Origin: Bos javanicus
Taxonomy: Eukaryota; Chordata; Mammalia; Artiodactyla; Bovidae
Assembly: GCF_032452875.1 (NCBI RefSeq)
Contig: NC_083876.1
Coordinates: forward strand, 5,084,001 to 5,148,000
Direction: 5' to 3'
DNA: 64,000 nucleotides
Below are positions 49,966 to 61,092 of this stretch, one piece after another; position 1 is the stretch's first letter, and each line of letters opens with the position of its first letter. The notes beneath the pieces were generated by a model. The model searched no databases. It had not been told where the DNA came from and was given only the letters and a program-made list of their open reading frames with translations. The translations under genes were made by a program, and so were the position numbers.

Positions 49966-50599
49966 GCCACATTTGGAACTTCTTTTTTATTATTGTAGAG
50001 GCATCCAACTGCAAATTATTAACCACATCTCAAGAACTTTGGCTTAGATATCTTCTCAAAATATTCAAATTTATTTTATGAAATATTGTAAAAAAAAAAA
50101 AAAAAGAAAATGTAAAATATAACCCATAGGAGCTGGAATAACTTTATATCTGGCACGAAAAGAGCAACAATATAATTTGGAGAAAAAACTTATGAGACCC
50201 AAAGATGTCTACTCTCATTTGAGCATCTCTTTTATTCATTCAGTCACTTGACTTGATCAGGCACTCTACTTGGCCTTGGGGATACAGGCATAAATAAAAC
50301 CTAAATTCTGACCTTAAGGCATCTGATCAAATCACCTTAAGTGACTGGTAAAAGGTAAACAGCTTCAAGAACATTATTAATAATATTTATTTCAACAGAG
50401 ACCAAAATATGAAACAGTGATTATCTTGATTTTAATAAATCTGAATTAATAATTCAGCAATTATTTTGGTAATAAGCTCTAAATTATTTGGAACATTGTA
50501 TATTGTTGGATAGTGATAGATTCTGTTGAGCATGAAGAATTAAAGGTATTTCACATAATGAATGTGTCCATGTTTTATGAATTTTATACAAGATTTAGT
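49966..50599. other. unassigned sequence
   Basis: Poly(A) of 16 at 50090-50105. No gene recognised. Confidence 0.4.
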
Positions 50600-50607
50600 A
50601 GGTAAGC

Positions 50608-52383
50608 CAGTCAGTTCAGCTCAGTCAGTCAGTTGTGCCCCACTCTTTGCAACCCCATGAATCGTGGCACACCAAGCCTCCCTGTCCATCACCAATTTCC
50701 GGAGTTCACTCAAACTCATGTCCATCCAGTCGGTGATGTCATTCAGCCATCTCATCCTCTGTCGTCCCCTTCTCTTCCTGCCCTGAATCCCTCCCAACAT
50801 CAGAGACTTTTCCAGTGAGTAAACTCTTCGCATGAGGTGGCCAAAGTATTGGAGTTTCAGCTTTAGCATCAGTCCTTCCAAAGAACACCTAGGACTGATC
50901 TCCTTTAGAATGGACTGGTTGGATCTCCTTGCAGTTCAAAGGACGCTTCAGAGTCTTCTCCAACACCACAGCCCAAAAGCAGCAATTCTTTGACACTCAG
51001 CTTTCTTCACAGTTCAGCTCTCACATCCATACATGAACACTGGAAAAACCATAACCTTGACTGGACCGGCCTTTGTTGGCAAAGTAATACCTCTGCTTTT
51101 GAGTATGCTAACTAGGTTGGCCATAACTTTGCTTTCAAGGAGTAAGTATCTATTAATTTCATGGCTTCAATCACCATCTGCAGTGATTTTGGAGCACCCC
51201 AAAATAAAATCTGACACTGTTTCCACTAATTCCCCATCTATGTCCCATGAAGTGATGGGGCCAGATGCCATAATCTTAGTTTTCTGAAAGTTGAGCTTTA
51301 AGCCAACTTTTTCACTCTCCTCTTTCACTTTCATCAAGAAGCTTTTGAGTTCTTCTTCACTCTCTGCCATAAGGGTGGTGTCATCTGCGTATCTCAGGTT
51401 ATTGATATTTCTCCCAGCAATCTTGATTCCAGATTGTGCTTCTTCCAGCCCAGCGTTTCTCAAGATGTACACTGCATATAAGTTAAATAAGCAGGGTGAC
51501 AATATACAGCCTTCACGTACTCCTTTTCCTGTTTGGAACCAGTCTGTTGGTCCATGTCCAGTTCTAACTGTTGCTTCATGACCTGAATATAGATTTCTCA
51601 AGAGGCAGGTCAGGTGCTCTGGTATTCCCATCTCTTGAAGAATTTTCCACAGTTTATTGTGATCCACACAAAGGCTTTGATATACTCAATAAGCAGAAAT
51701 AGATGTTTTTTTCTGGAACTCTCTTGGTTTTTCCATGATCCAACAGATGTTGGCAATTTGATCTCTGGTTCCTCTGCCTTTTCTAAAACCAGCTTGAACA
51801 TCTGGAAGTTCATGTTTCACGTATTGCTGAAGTCTGGCTTGGAGAATTTTGAACATTACATTATTAGCATGTGAGATGGGTGCAATTGTGTGGTAGTTTG
51901 AGCATTCTTTGGCATTGCCTTTCTTTGGGATTGAATGAAAACTGACCTTTTCCAGTCCTGTGGCCAATGTTGAGTTTTCCAAATTTGCTGGCATATTGAG
52001 TGCAGCACTTTCACAGCATCATCTTTTAGGATTTGAAACAGCTCAACTGGAATTCCATCACCTCCACTAGCTTTGTTTGTAGTGATTCTTTCTAAGGCCC
52101 ACCTGACTTCACATTCCAGGATGTCTGGCTCTAGGTGAATGATCACACCATCATGATTATCTTGGTCATGTAGATCTTTTTTGTACAGTTATTCTGTGTT
52201 TCTGTGTATTTTTTTTTTTTTTTTTTTTGCCACCTCTTCTTCTTAGTATCTTCTGCTTCTGTTAGGTCCATACAATTTCTGTCCTTCATCGAGCCCATCT
52301 TTGTGTGAAATGTTCCCTTGATATCTCTAATTTTCTTGAAGAGATCTCTAGTCTTTTCCATTTTATTGTTTTCCTCTATTTCC
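50608..52383 (-). mobile_element. BovB LINE, 3' half of a 5'-inverted near-full-length copy
   Basis: Minus-strand part holding the 3' tail, C-terminal region, complete RT domain and the start of the linker. It ends at the complement of 'gaaatagaggaaaac'. The RT active site Y-A-D-D is intact at 51380-51391, inside the 166-codon frame 51167-51667. Further RT pieces are at 51610-51813, 51686-51994 and 51856-52146. A 20-T run at 52209-52228 interrupts the linker region. Confidence 0.97.
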
Positions 52384-52388
52384 ACATT

Positions 52389-53767
52389 CCTGACAGAATG
52401 TGGTCCACTGGAGACGGGAATGGCAAACCACTTCAGTATTCTTGCCTTGACAACTCCATGAACAGAATGAAAAGACAAAATGATAGGATACTGAAAGGGG
52501 AACTCCCCTGGTTGGTAGGTGCCCAATATGCTACTGGAGATCAGTGGAGAAATAACTCCAGAAAGAATGAAGGGATGGAGCCAAAGCAAAAACAATACCC
52601 AGCTGTGGATGTGACTGGTGATAGAAGCAAGGTCCAATGCTGTAAAAAGCAATATTGCATGAAACCTGGAATGTCAGGTCCATGAATTAAGGCAAATTGG
52701 AAGTGATCAAACAGGAGATGGCAAGAGTGACTATGGACATTCTAGGAATCAGTGAATTAAAATGGACTGGAATGTGTGAATTTAACTCAGATGACCATTA
52801 AATCTACTACTGTGGGTAGGAATACCTTAGAAGAATTGGAGTAGGCATCATGGTCAACAAAAGTATCTGAAATGCAGCACTTGGATGCAATCTCAAAATG
52901 ACAGAATGATCTCTGTTCGTTTCCGAGGAAAACCATTCAATATCACAGTAATCCAAGTCAATGCCCCAACTAGTAACACTGAAGAAGCTGAAGTTGAACG
53001 GTTCTATGAAGACCTACAAGACCTTTTAGAACTAACACCCCAAAAAGATGTCCTTTTTATTATAGGGGACTGGAATGCAAAAGTAGGAAGTCAAGAAACA
53101 CCTGGGGTAACATGCAAATTTGTCCTTGGAACACAGAATGAAGCAGGGCAAAGGCTAATAGAATTTTGCCAAGATAAAGCACTGATCATAGCAAACACCC
53201 TCTTCCAACAACACAAGAGAAGGCTCTACACATGGACATCACCAGATGGTCAACACGGAAATCATATTGATTATATTCTTTGCAGCCAAATTTGGAGAAG
53301 CTCTATTCAGTGAGCAAAAACAAGACTGGGAGCTGACTGTGGCTCAGATCATAAACTTCTTATTCCCAAATTCAGACTGAAATTGAAGAAAGTAGGGAAA
53401 ACCATTAGACTATTCAGGTATGACCTAAATCAAATCCCTTATGATTATACAGTGGAAGTGAGAAATAGATTTAAGGGACTAGATCTGATAGATAGAGTGC
53501 TTGATAAACTATCGGTGGAGGTTCCTGACATTGTACAGGAGACAGGGATCAAGACCATCCCCATGGAAAAGAAATGCAAAAAAGCAAAATGGCTGTCTGG
53601 AGCCATTCATTCACAGCCTTACAAATAGCTGTGAAAAGAAGATAAGTGAAAAACAAAGGAGAAAAAGAAAGATATAAGCATCTAAATGCAGAGTTACAAA
53701 GTATAGCAAGGAGAGATAAGATAGCCTTCCTCGGCGATCAATGCAAAGAAATAGAGGAAAACAACAG
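52389..53767 (+). mobile_element. BovB LINE, inverted 5' half of the same copy
   Basis: Plus-strand BovB 5' part, starting about 150 bp inside the family's 5' end ('gacagaatgtggtccactgg'). It passes through the endonuclease and linker and stops at 'gaaatagaggaaaacaacag'. This is the same internal point at which the minus-strand half begins, with about 20 bp shared. That is the arrangement left by a 5' inversion during target-primed reverse transcription. A candidate 8-bp duplication, 'aggtaagc' / 'aggcaagc', flanks the whole unit at 50600-50607 and 53766-53773. Confidence 0.93.
52885..53313 (+). pseudogene. BovB apurinic/apyrimidinic-type endonuclease domain remnant
   Basis: A 142-codon open stretch from the endonuclease domain of the inverted BovB half. 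In RTE-type elements this domain nicks the target DNA. The G-D-W-N box is present at about residues 61-64 and an H-I-D-Y-I stretch lies near residues 131-135. A TGA near 53311 (where the family has a Ser codon) ends the frame before the downstream G-S-D-H motif. That motif is still readable at about 53344. No expression is expected because the RT half points the other way. Confidence 0.85.
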
Positions 53768-53950
53768 GCAAGCTAACTTACCTAAAATTGCAAATTCAAC
53801 AATATTTAAATTAATGTTCCAGATTTGTTTATTACTACTAATTCTCTTGTATAAAAAATAAGGTGTTTTCTACTCACCAAGAGTAGAAGACACAGCCTTG
53901 ACTCATCAATCTTCTTTTCTCAATTAGTTCCACATTTCATCCTAGAATCA

Positions 53951-54849
53951 GATCAGTTCAGTTCAGTCGCTCAGTCGTGTCCCACTCTTTGCAACCCCAT
54001 GAATTGCAGCATGCCAGACCTCCCTGTCCATCACCAACTCCCGGAGTTCACTCAGACTCACGTCCATTGAGTCAGTGATGCCATCCAGTCGTCTCATCCT
54101 CTGTCGTCCCCTTCTCCTCCTGCCCCCAATCCCTCCCAGCATCACAGTCTTTTCCAGTGAGTCAACTCTTCACATGAGGTGGCCAAAGTACTGGAGTTTC
54201 AGCTTTAGCATCATTGCTTCCAAAGAAATCCCAGGGCTGATCTCCTTCAGAATGGCCTGGTTGGATCTCCTTGCAGTCCAAGAGACTCGCAAGAGTCTTC
54301 TCCAACACCACAGTTCAAAAGCATCAATTCTTCGGTGCTCAGCCTTCTTCACAGTCCAACTCTCACATCCATACATGACCACTGGAAAAACCATAGCCTT
54401 GACTAGACGGACCTTTGTTGGCAAAGTAATGTCTCTGCTTTTGAATATGCTATCTAGGTTGGACATAACTTTCCTTCCAAGGAGTGTCTTTTAATTTCAT
54501 GGTTACAATCACCATCTGCAGTGATTTTGGAGCCCCCAAAAATAAAGTCTGACACTGTTTTCCCATCTATTTCGCATGAAGTGATGGGACCAGATGCCAT
54601 GATCTTCATTTTCTGAATGTTGTGCTTTAAGCCAACTTTTTCACTCTCCACTTTCACTTTCATCAAGAGGCTTTTTAGTTCGTCTTCACTTTCTGCCATA
54701 AGGGTGGTGTCATCTACATATCTGAGGTTATTGATATTTCTCCCAATTATCTTGATTTCAGCTTGTGTTTCTTCCAGTCCAGGGTTTCTCATGATGTACT
54801 CTGCATATAAGTTAAATAAGCAGGGTGACAATATACAGCCTTGATGTAC
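53951..54849 (-). mobile_element. BovB LINE, 0.9-kb 5'-truncated, well preserved
   Basis: Minus-strand copy close to the family sequence, with 3' tail, C-terminal region and RT up to the 'QGCILSPCLF' stretch. The RT active site reads Y-V-D-D. Open pieces are 54454-54903 and 54170-54466. Confidence 0.96.
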
Positions 54850-55508
54850 AGAAAGCAATAAATTGGCCATCATTACCAGTATCTCTACTCTGATGTTTCT
54901 CAATTATGGTGGTGTCCATGTTTCTCTCCTTGGCTAATAGAGAAAATGGCAATGCTCATGTATCACTCCAACCAATTACATCTCATCCTTCGGTGCACTG
55001 TAGGCATGTACTCTTCTAATTTTAATAATAAAAAAAAATAACTGAAAATTAAGAGCAACTTTAATTGTTTTAATTTTAAGAGTCTCCATTTTTTTTATTA
55101 GAAGCCTCAAGTAAGTAATTTGAGACACTGTGGAGAAGATATTTTAAATGGTACAGATGAGAATTGATTTGTACATCATAAAAAATTAAAAGTTTACCAA
55201 TTAATTATTAAAAATATAGCTATAAACATTAATAAATAGTTTATAAGTAATAAAATATGGACATATGATACTTCTAAAAACATTGTCTATCTTTTGTTTT
55301 TATTTTGAGGTTATTTCAAGTTTACAGTGAAATAACAAGTATAATAAGATAACTTTTTTTTCTAAGACATTTGAGAACAAATTTCTGACCATTTTAGGGG
55401 CAAAGATGTCCACCAATTTGAAATCTCAAGTGAAGAGTATTCCTACCAAAGAAATAAACAAATAAACAAATCAGTAATTTAACAATGATATAATCTTCTA
55501 AGTTACAC
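54850..55508. other. unassigned A+T-rich sequence
   Basis: Nothing recognised. If the LTR call to the right is correct, the last 4-5 bases before 55509 are the provirus target site. Confidence 0.4.
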
Positions 55509-55996
55509 TGTTAATTCAAAGTTCCAAGTGATTGGTTGAAGCAGAAAGTGCTTTTATTTGGGATTTATTAAGATTGGAAAAAGTACAGATCCAGGAAGAT
55601 GCTTGAATTGTGTTCTGCTAAACTATACAATGAAAATGGGAAGGGTTTATGAAGACAAAAAGCCACGAAATTAACATGAGTATAAATTGTTTGTCAGGAA
55701 CTAGGATTGGAGCTGTCACGAAATGTGTGTTAAGCAAGGATTGGTCAGTTTTCAAACTAATTACATAATTGCAAAAGGGGGAGCTTTGAAACAAGCTGCA
55801 GGTGGTAGCTGCTAGCAGATATTGTTTTGAAAATAGATGGTGATGTCCTTAAGTTTGATACAATTTAGAGAAATTTCAAGTTCTAAGTGATGCAGGAACA
55901 TACCTAAAACCAAACATCCACAATGGACACCAGGTTCCAGTTTGGATGCAAGCATAGTTACTCAATTTTTATTTTAAAATCATCTTAAATATATCA
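55509..55996 (-). repeat. 3' LTR of the class I provirus
   Basis: About 488 bp, bounded by TG on the left and CA on the right (plus strand), directly next to a polypurine tract. On the minus strand the LTR has a CCAAT box (55740-55744), a TATA-like 'aatttata' (55681-55688), and AATAAA signals at 55564-55569 and 55553-55558, in the order expected for U3-R-U5. The exact ends are inferred. Confidence 0.5.
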
Positions 55997-56010
55997 GAAT
56001 TTCCCCCTTA
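55997..56010 (-). other. polypurine tract of the provirus
   Basis: Minus-strand purine run 'aagggggaaattc' between the envelope remnant and the LTR, where plus-strand DNA priming would occur in a retrovirus. Confidence 0.45.
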
Positions 56011-56299
56011 TGATCCAAATCTTTCCTTTGGAAGGCATTGATGATCAATTTTGGTCTAATTATGTTCCTTTTTGTTGCCAGAGTGAGTAATAATTTGCTC
56101 TAGATTCATAGCCTCTCTTGGAGCTGGGATTGGTTTACCCTAGGAGGTCTGTGTTGAAGGCGAGAATGATAAGAGAAGTAGATTACAGAACTGGGTTACA
56201 TTTGAGTAACAGAGAAGTTTCAAGGATATGGTCCCTTCCAAGTCATATCTCAATCAGTGTTTCAGGATGAGCTGATCGTTCCCCAGGAGGAAAGATGTA

Positions 56300-56780
56300 G
56301 TGAAACGTCAAGCCATTATGCAATCACAACTTTGGTGGAAACTTTGGTCTTAAGCAAGCTGGTTACACACAGCATAACAAGTCTGAATACCATTAAGACA
56401 AAACCAATAATGAAAATCAAAAGAATGGTCTGTAGTCTGAATACCTGAGAGAGGCCAGCTAAAAATGTCAGAAAACTTATTATTAAGCCCTCTGAGTGCA
56501 AAGTTCGAACATTCTTTAAGAGTTTTGGCAGGTATAGTTTACTTGTTTCAGGTTTCACCTAGAGGAGGTATTGATCCAAGTGCAACAAGAAGTATTAACA
56601 CTAGCACAGATGCTTCACTGGGCAACAAGGAGATAATCTAATGCAAGATGGTTATCATATACTATGTGAGCAAGAGAAGGACCTTTGCTGATCTCCAATA
56701 GCTCTTGCAGAGCTCTAATAATCCTGTCGACAGTATGAGTAAGATATCTTTTAACCTCTAGATCAGTGGAGCATGTTCCA
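56300..56780 (-). pseudogene. ERV envelope transmembrane subunit remnant
   Basis: The minus strand encodes a heptad-like stretch, then the Cys-X6-Cys-Cys motif at 56582-56608. That motif is typical of gammaretrovirus-type transmembrane subunits, where it takes part in the disulfide link to the surface subunit. A long hydrophobic segment follows (open frame 56316-56558), fitting a membrane anchor. Breaks: in-frame stops at 56615-56617 and 56555-56557, and the anchor lies in a different frame from the Cys motif. No functional protein is possible. A fusion peptide was not identified. Confidence 0.75.
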
Positions 56781-56914
56781 AAGCAGGAACCCCAAATTCT
56801 GAGGAGGCAACTGAATTGATCCCCTAAATATCCTGCAGGGAAGTCACATCCTTGAGAATGAGTACAGCTATTATCTTCATAGAAATTATCTTCATGGTAG
56901 TCAATTATCGCGAG

Positions 56915-56933
56915 CCCCCCCCCTTTTTTTTTT
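56915..56933 (-). repeat. A10-G9 homopurine tract inside env
   Basis: The plus strand shows nine C followed by ten T. It sits in the envelope remnant and is unlikely to be ancestral coding sequence. Confidence 0.9.
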
Positions 56934-56980
56934 AAGATTTTAACTATCAGGGTTAGAATTTAAGCTGGTGAGCAGTTTTA

Positions 56981-57159
56981 TTTTTTTAATAATTGTTTAA
57001 TATAAATTTATTTATTTTAATTGGAGGTTAATTACTTTACAATATTGTATTGGTTTTTCCATACATCAACATGAATCTGCCATAGGTATACACGTGTTCC
57101 CCATCCTGAACCCCCATCCCTCCTCCTTCCCTGTACCATCCCTCTGGGTCGTCCCAGTA
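56981..57159 (-). mobile_element. ruminant L1 3' end inserted in env
   Basis: Antisense L1 tail with the T-rich end at the left. Exact 10-bp duplication 'agcagtttta' at 56971-56980 and 57160-57169. Confidence 0.94.
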
Positions 57160-57307
57160 AGCAGTTTTAAAATAGTGACTCCAGTCAAATATCCCAGCAC
57201 ATAAAGTCCTCTTATTCTACAATTATCTAAACACTCATGTGCTCAAGATTAGTTGTTGTACCCATAAGCAAATATAACCACTTTAGGGGCACATCGTACT
57301 ACAGGTA

Positions 57308-57584
57308 CCACTGCTGTTGCTGCTAAGTCGCTTCAGTCCTGTCCGACTCTGTGCGACCCCATAGACGGCAGCCCACCAGGCTCCCCCGTCCCTGGGATTC
57401 TCCAGGCAAGAACACTGGAGTGGGTTGCCGTTTCCTCCTCCAATGCATGAAAGTTAAAAGTAAAAGTGAAGGTGCTCAGTCTTGCCCAACTCTTAGCGAC
57501 CCCATGGACTGCAGCCTACCAGGCTCCTCCTCCATGGGATTTTCCTGGCAAGAGTACTAGAGTGGGATGCCATTGCCTTCTCCC
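57308..57584 (-). mobile_element. BOV-A2 dimeric SINE inserted in env
   Basis: Two BovA units with a CAG-type tail at the left. A 7-bp duplication 'acaggta' lies at 57301-57307 and 57585-57591. Confidence 0.94.
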
Positions 57585-57870
57585 ACAGGTATTGAGGATT
57601 TTTTTTTTTTTTTCTGTAGGTGAGTGACCACTTTTCTAATCATGGGCCAGTACTTGGGAGTTTCCAGTCAGTCAAATTGAGCAGACAGGTAGAAAGAGGA
57701 GTGTGTCCTACATTAACCCAAACAGTTTGGATTCTAATTTCCACATATAAAGTGGAATTATATATTTTGTCTGTAATATTTATATTGGCCTTATTATAGC
57801 ACATGGTCAGTAAGTATGACATAGAGGGTAGGGAAGAGAAGTAATTGGTATTTACCTTGCAAATGGTGAT

Positions 57871-57929
57871 TTTTTTTTTTTTTAGTTTCCTTTTATTTTA
57901 TTTATTTATTTATTTATTTGACTTGTGGC
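57871..57929. repeat. poly(T) and (TTTA)n tracts
   Basis: T14-type run followed by about eight TTTA units, inside the envelope remnant. Confidence 0.9.
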
Positions 57930-58330
57930 ATCTTTTATTGTAAGCCTGGTACAGATTTGTAAAGTCATTTAAAATAATAGATATGGGAAGAAGTTCTCCG
58001 GTGTTTTGCCTCAAATCAGCAACACATTTAAAAGATCCTGTTACCTTGGTCAGTTATCCAATTGTTGTAATATGAGGATAACATCAACTCTTACCTAGGT
58101 CAAAAGATGGTAAAACATAAGGATTTGAGGTTTGTTTAAAAAAAAAAAATTAATTCCCATCTGGAAGCTATTTCCAGGAAAGGAAAGGAAGAAAGACCAA
58201 AACCCAGAAAGAAAGCTTATGCTTAAGAATTACTGACTGTGAGACGAGAAATGTACACACAACTGTGGAAAAAGGTCCACACCACACAATCAAATATCAA
58301 AGGGTTTCTTGACAGGGAAGTCTGAGGACC

Positions 58331-58496
58331 ACATTTTTTTAATTTTATTTATTTTTAACTTTACAATATTGTATTGGTTTTGCCATATATCAGCATGAAT
58401 CCGCCACAGGTATACACGTGTTCCCCGTCCTGAACCTTCCCCCTCCTCCTTCCCCGTACCATCCCTCTGGGTCATCCCAGTGCACCAGACCCCTCC
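58331..58496 (-). mobile_element. ruminant L1 3' end inserted in env
   Basis: Antisense L1 tail with the T-rich end at the left and the C-rich block to the right. The open frame 58290-58526 is a by-product of it. Confidence 0.92.
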
Positions 58497-59040
58497 AAAA
58501 AATGTTTTGACTCTTATCATAGTCATAAGTGTTAGACTGGTTAGATCTAGGTCTCCCAGTGTCCCTTGGAATTGTTTCCTGTGGAGTCAGGAAGAAACAA
58601 GGGACAGGCTAGGACTGGGTAAAAATCTGAACACAGCAAGCAATCTCTGAGAATTCTCTTTTATGCGTTATGATAAAGTTAGATGCATTGGTGAAATTGG
58701 TCACAGTGATGGGGGTCTTTATTTTTTGCAAAATACCCTGTAAGGAAGGGGTAACATGTCCAACACTCAGATAAATTTCCTGAAGTTGCAAGAAACAGAT
58801 ATTTAGAAAATGGCATTGTCTTTCCAGGTCATGAATGAATGGAAAAGATAGGAAACAATAGAACTACAGAAAGGGATTTTAAAAGGTCTTAAATTATATT
58901 GAGGACCATTTGACTATGACTATAAAGGAATTAGGCAGATGTTTTCTGTGAGTTTTTCAGGTGACAAGAGTATGACATTAAAAAAAATAATATTTGTTAG
59001 TGAGAATGTATAGGATTACTATGATTGATAGTAGATTATG

Positions 59041-59251
59041 CATACATGTTCAGTTGCTAAGTTGTGTCCCACTTTTTGTGACCCTATGGACTGTAATCCA
59101 CCAGGATCCCCTGCCCATGGGATTTTCTAGGCAAGACTATGGGAGTGAGTTGCATTTCTTCTTCCAGGGGAACTTACCCACCAAGAGATTGAACCCATGT
59201 CTCTTGCATTGACAAGCAGATTCTTTACCACTGTGCCACATGGGAAGCCCA
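59041..59251 (-). mobile_element. Bov-tA-type SINE (antisense) inserted in the provirus
   Basis: Antisense SINE. Flanking repeats 'atagtagattat' / 'atagtagaatat' at about 59028 and 59252 form the target-site duplication. Confidence 0.9.
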
Positions 59252-59575
59252 ATAGTAGAATATATATGAAGAAAATAAACACTTAGGTATTCGCTACAAT
59301 TTTAACTCCTTCAAAAGTTTCACCAAAACCACCACTGCACCAGTCCCACAGAAAGTAATAAGACTAGGAGCAAACATTGCCTCACAAAAATTAGATAGAA
59401 CTCTCCAATATCATAGACATCAGGCATGAAGTACACTGGCCTGATCTGGATCCTTGGAAGAGCTGTCTGTTTCAGATGTTGCCTCCTTCTGATCCAGAAA
59501 ATACTTAGTTGTTTGCTTGTTTCTGGTTAATTTCAGTTGGAGGTCACCAATGGGTTGAGAGATCCACTCAGGATT

Positions 59576-59781
59576 ATATTAAGCCCTTCATTGTGTCTGA
59601 CTCTGCAACCCTAAGGACTGTAGCCCATCAGGCTCCTCTGTCCACAGGATTTTCCAGGCAAGAATACTGGAGAGGGTTGCCTCCAGGGGATCTTCCCAAC
59701 CCAGGGATTAAACCCTGGTATCCTGCATCTCCTGCACTACAGGTGAATTCTTTGCCACTGAATCACCAGGGAAGCCCCCAG
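59576..59781 (-). mobile_element. Bov-tA-type SINE (antisense) inserted in the provirus
   Basis: Antisense SINE with an exact 8-bp duplication 'tcaggatt' at 59568-59575 and 59782-59789. Confidence 0.9.
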
Positions 59782-59880
59782 TCAGGATTGGGAACACTTT
59801 TTAAATGAGAAACATGATTCAATGGCAGCGAGTTCTGCTACACATGGGTGAGTTAGCAATTCCTTATATGGTCCTTTTTC

Positions 59881-60435
59881 TGCAGTCATGAAATTAAAAG
59901 ACCCTTGCACCATGGAAGAAAAACTACAACAAATCTAGACAGAATATTAAAAAGCAGAGACATCATTTTGCTGACCAAGTTCTGTACAGTCAAAGCTATG
60001 GTTTTTCCAGTAGTCATGTACTGATGTGAGAGTTGGACCACAAAGAAGTCTGAATGTGGAAGAACTGATGCTTTTGAATTGTGGTGCTGAAGAAGACTTT
60101 TAAGAGTTCCTTGGACTGCAAGAAGATCAAACAACTCAATCCTAAAGGAAGTCAACCCTGAATATTCCTTTGAAGTACTGCTGCTGAAGCTGAAACTCCA
60201 ATACTTTGGCCACCTGATGCAAAGAGCCAACTCATTGAAAAAGACTCTCATGCTGGTAAACATTGAAGACAAAAGGAGAAGTGGCAGGAGTGTTTGAGAT
60301 GATCAGATGGCACCACTGACTCAATGGACATAAGTGTGAACAAAATCTGGGAGAAATTGTAAGACAGAGGAAGATGGTGTGCTGCAGTCCATAGGGTTGC
60401 AAAGAGTCAGACAGGACTTAGCAACTGAACAACAG
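59881..60435 (+). mobile_element. BovB LINE 3' fragment inserted in the provirus
   Basis: A 555-bp sense copy of the BovB C-terminal region and 3' tail, diverged and with stops. It lies opposite in orientation to the provirus. Confidence 0.93.
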
Positions 60436-60570
60436 TAACAACTGAGGTTGTGAAGGCTTTTTTTTTTTTCTCTCTTTCTCTCTCATAAACATAGTCAACT
60501 GACTGTGAATCATGTTCTTTGTGGTCTCCATCTCCCAGGAGGTTGCTATTAAAATATTTCTATACTAGTG

Positions 60571-60777
60571 GATACTTTTCTGTCAACTCCATGCTAAAGA
60601 GTCCACCTGCCAAGGCAGGAGATATGGATTCAATCCCTACATCATGAAGATCCCCTGGAGAAGAAAATGGCAACCCACTCCAATATTCATGTCTGGAAAA
60701 CTCCATGGACAGAGGAGCCTGGCAGACTACAAACCACTGAGTTGCAAAATATTTGGACATGACTTAATGATTAAACA
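60571..60777 (+). mobile_element. Bov-tA SINE inserted in the provirus
   Basis: Sense SINE with an exact 9-bp duplication 'atactagtg' at 60562-60570 and 60778-60786. Confidence 0.93.
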
Positions 60778-61092
60778 ATACTAGTGAGATATTTATCCTT
60801 AACAATTTGGACAGTTCCTGTCAGTACATTAAAACTTCCTCTTTAATCAAACTGGGCTCATATAACTTACTATATATGTTCACTGATGTACCAGTAATTA
60901 TTTCAAAAAGAGTATGTAGGTGTTTTCCAAAAGAAGTAGATCTTAGGTATATAATACTAAGGTCAGGACTTTTGGCTAAGGGTAATTGAAAGGTTCAACT
61001 GATTTAGTCAAGTGAGTCTTAACTGTACAATTGATATGTTACACTAAGGCAGCAGTGAACATGAAAATGTTAAAAAATATACTCAGTTATAA

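Larger units (their letters stand above)
57592..59565 (-). pseudogene. ERV envelope surface subunit and env 5' remnant
   Basis: Lies between the integrase/pol end and the transmembrane remnant. Minus-strand open pieces at 57640-57822 and 58609-58791 carry several Asn-X-Ser/Thr sequons and Cys residues, as in a retroviral surface glycoprotein. A hydrophobic stretch near 59300-59400 could be the old signal peptide. The region is broken by stops, a T-run at about 57871-57884, a (TTTA)n tract at 57893-57929, one L1 and two SINE insertions. The assignment rests mainly on position and composition. Confidence 0.5.

Noticed and set aside
52143..52652. 169-codon minus-strand frame
   Set aside because: It runs across the junction of the two inverted BovB halves, so it is a composite of antisense 5' BovB and sense linker sequence, not a gene.
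58290..58526. 78-codon minus-strand frame with a Gly/Arg-rich middle
   Set aside because: It translates the G-rich 3' UTR of an L1 insertion.
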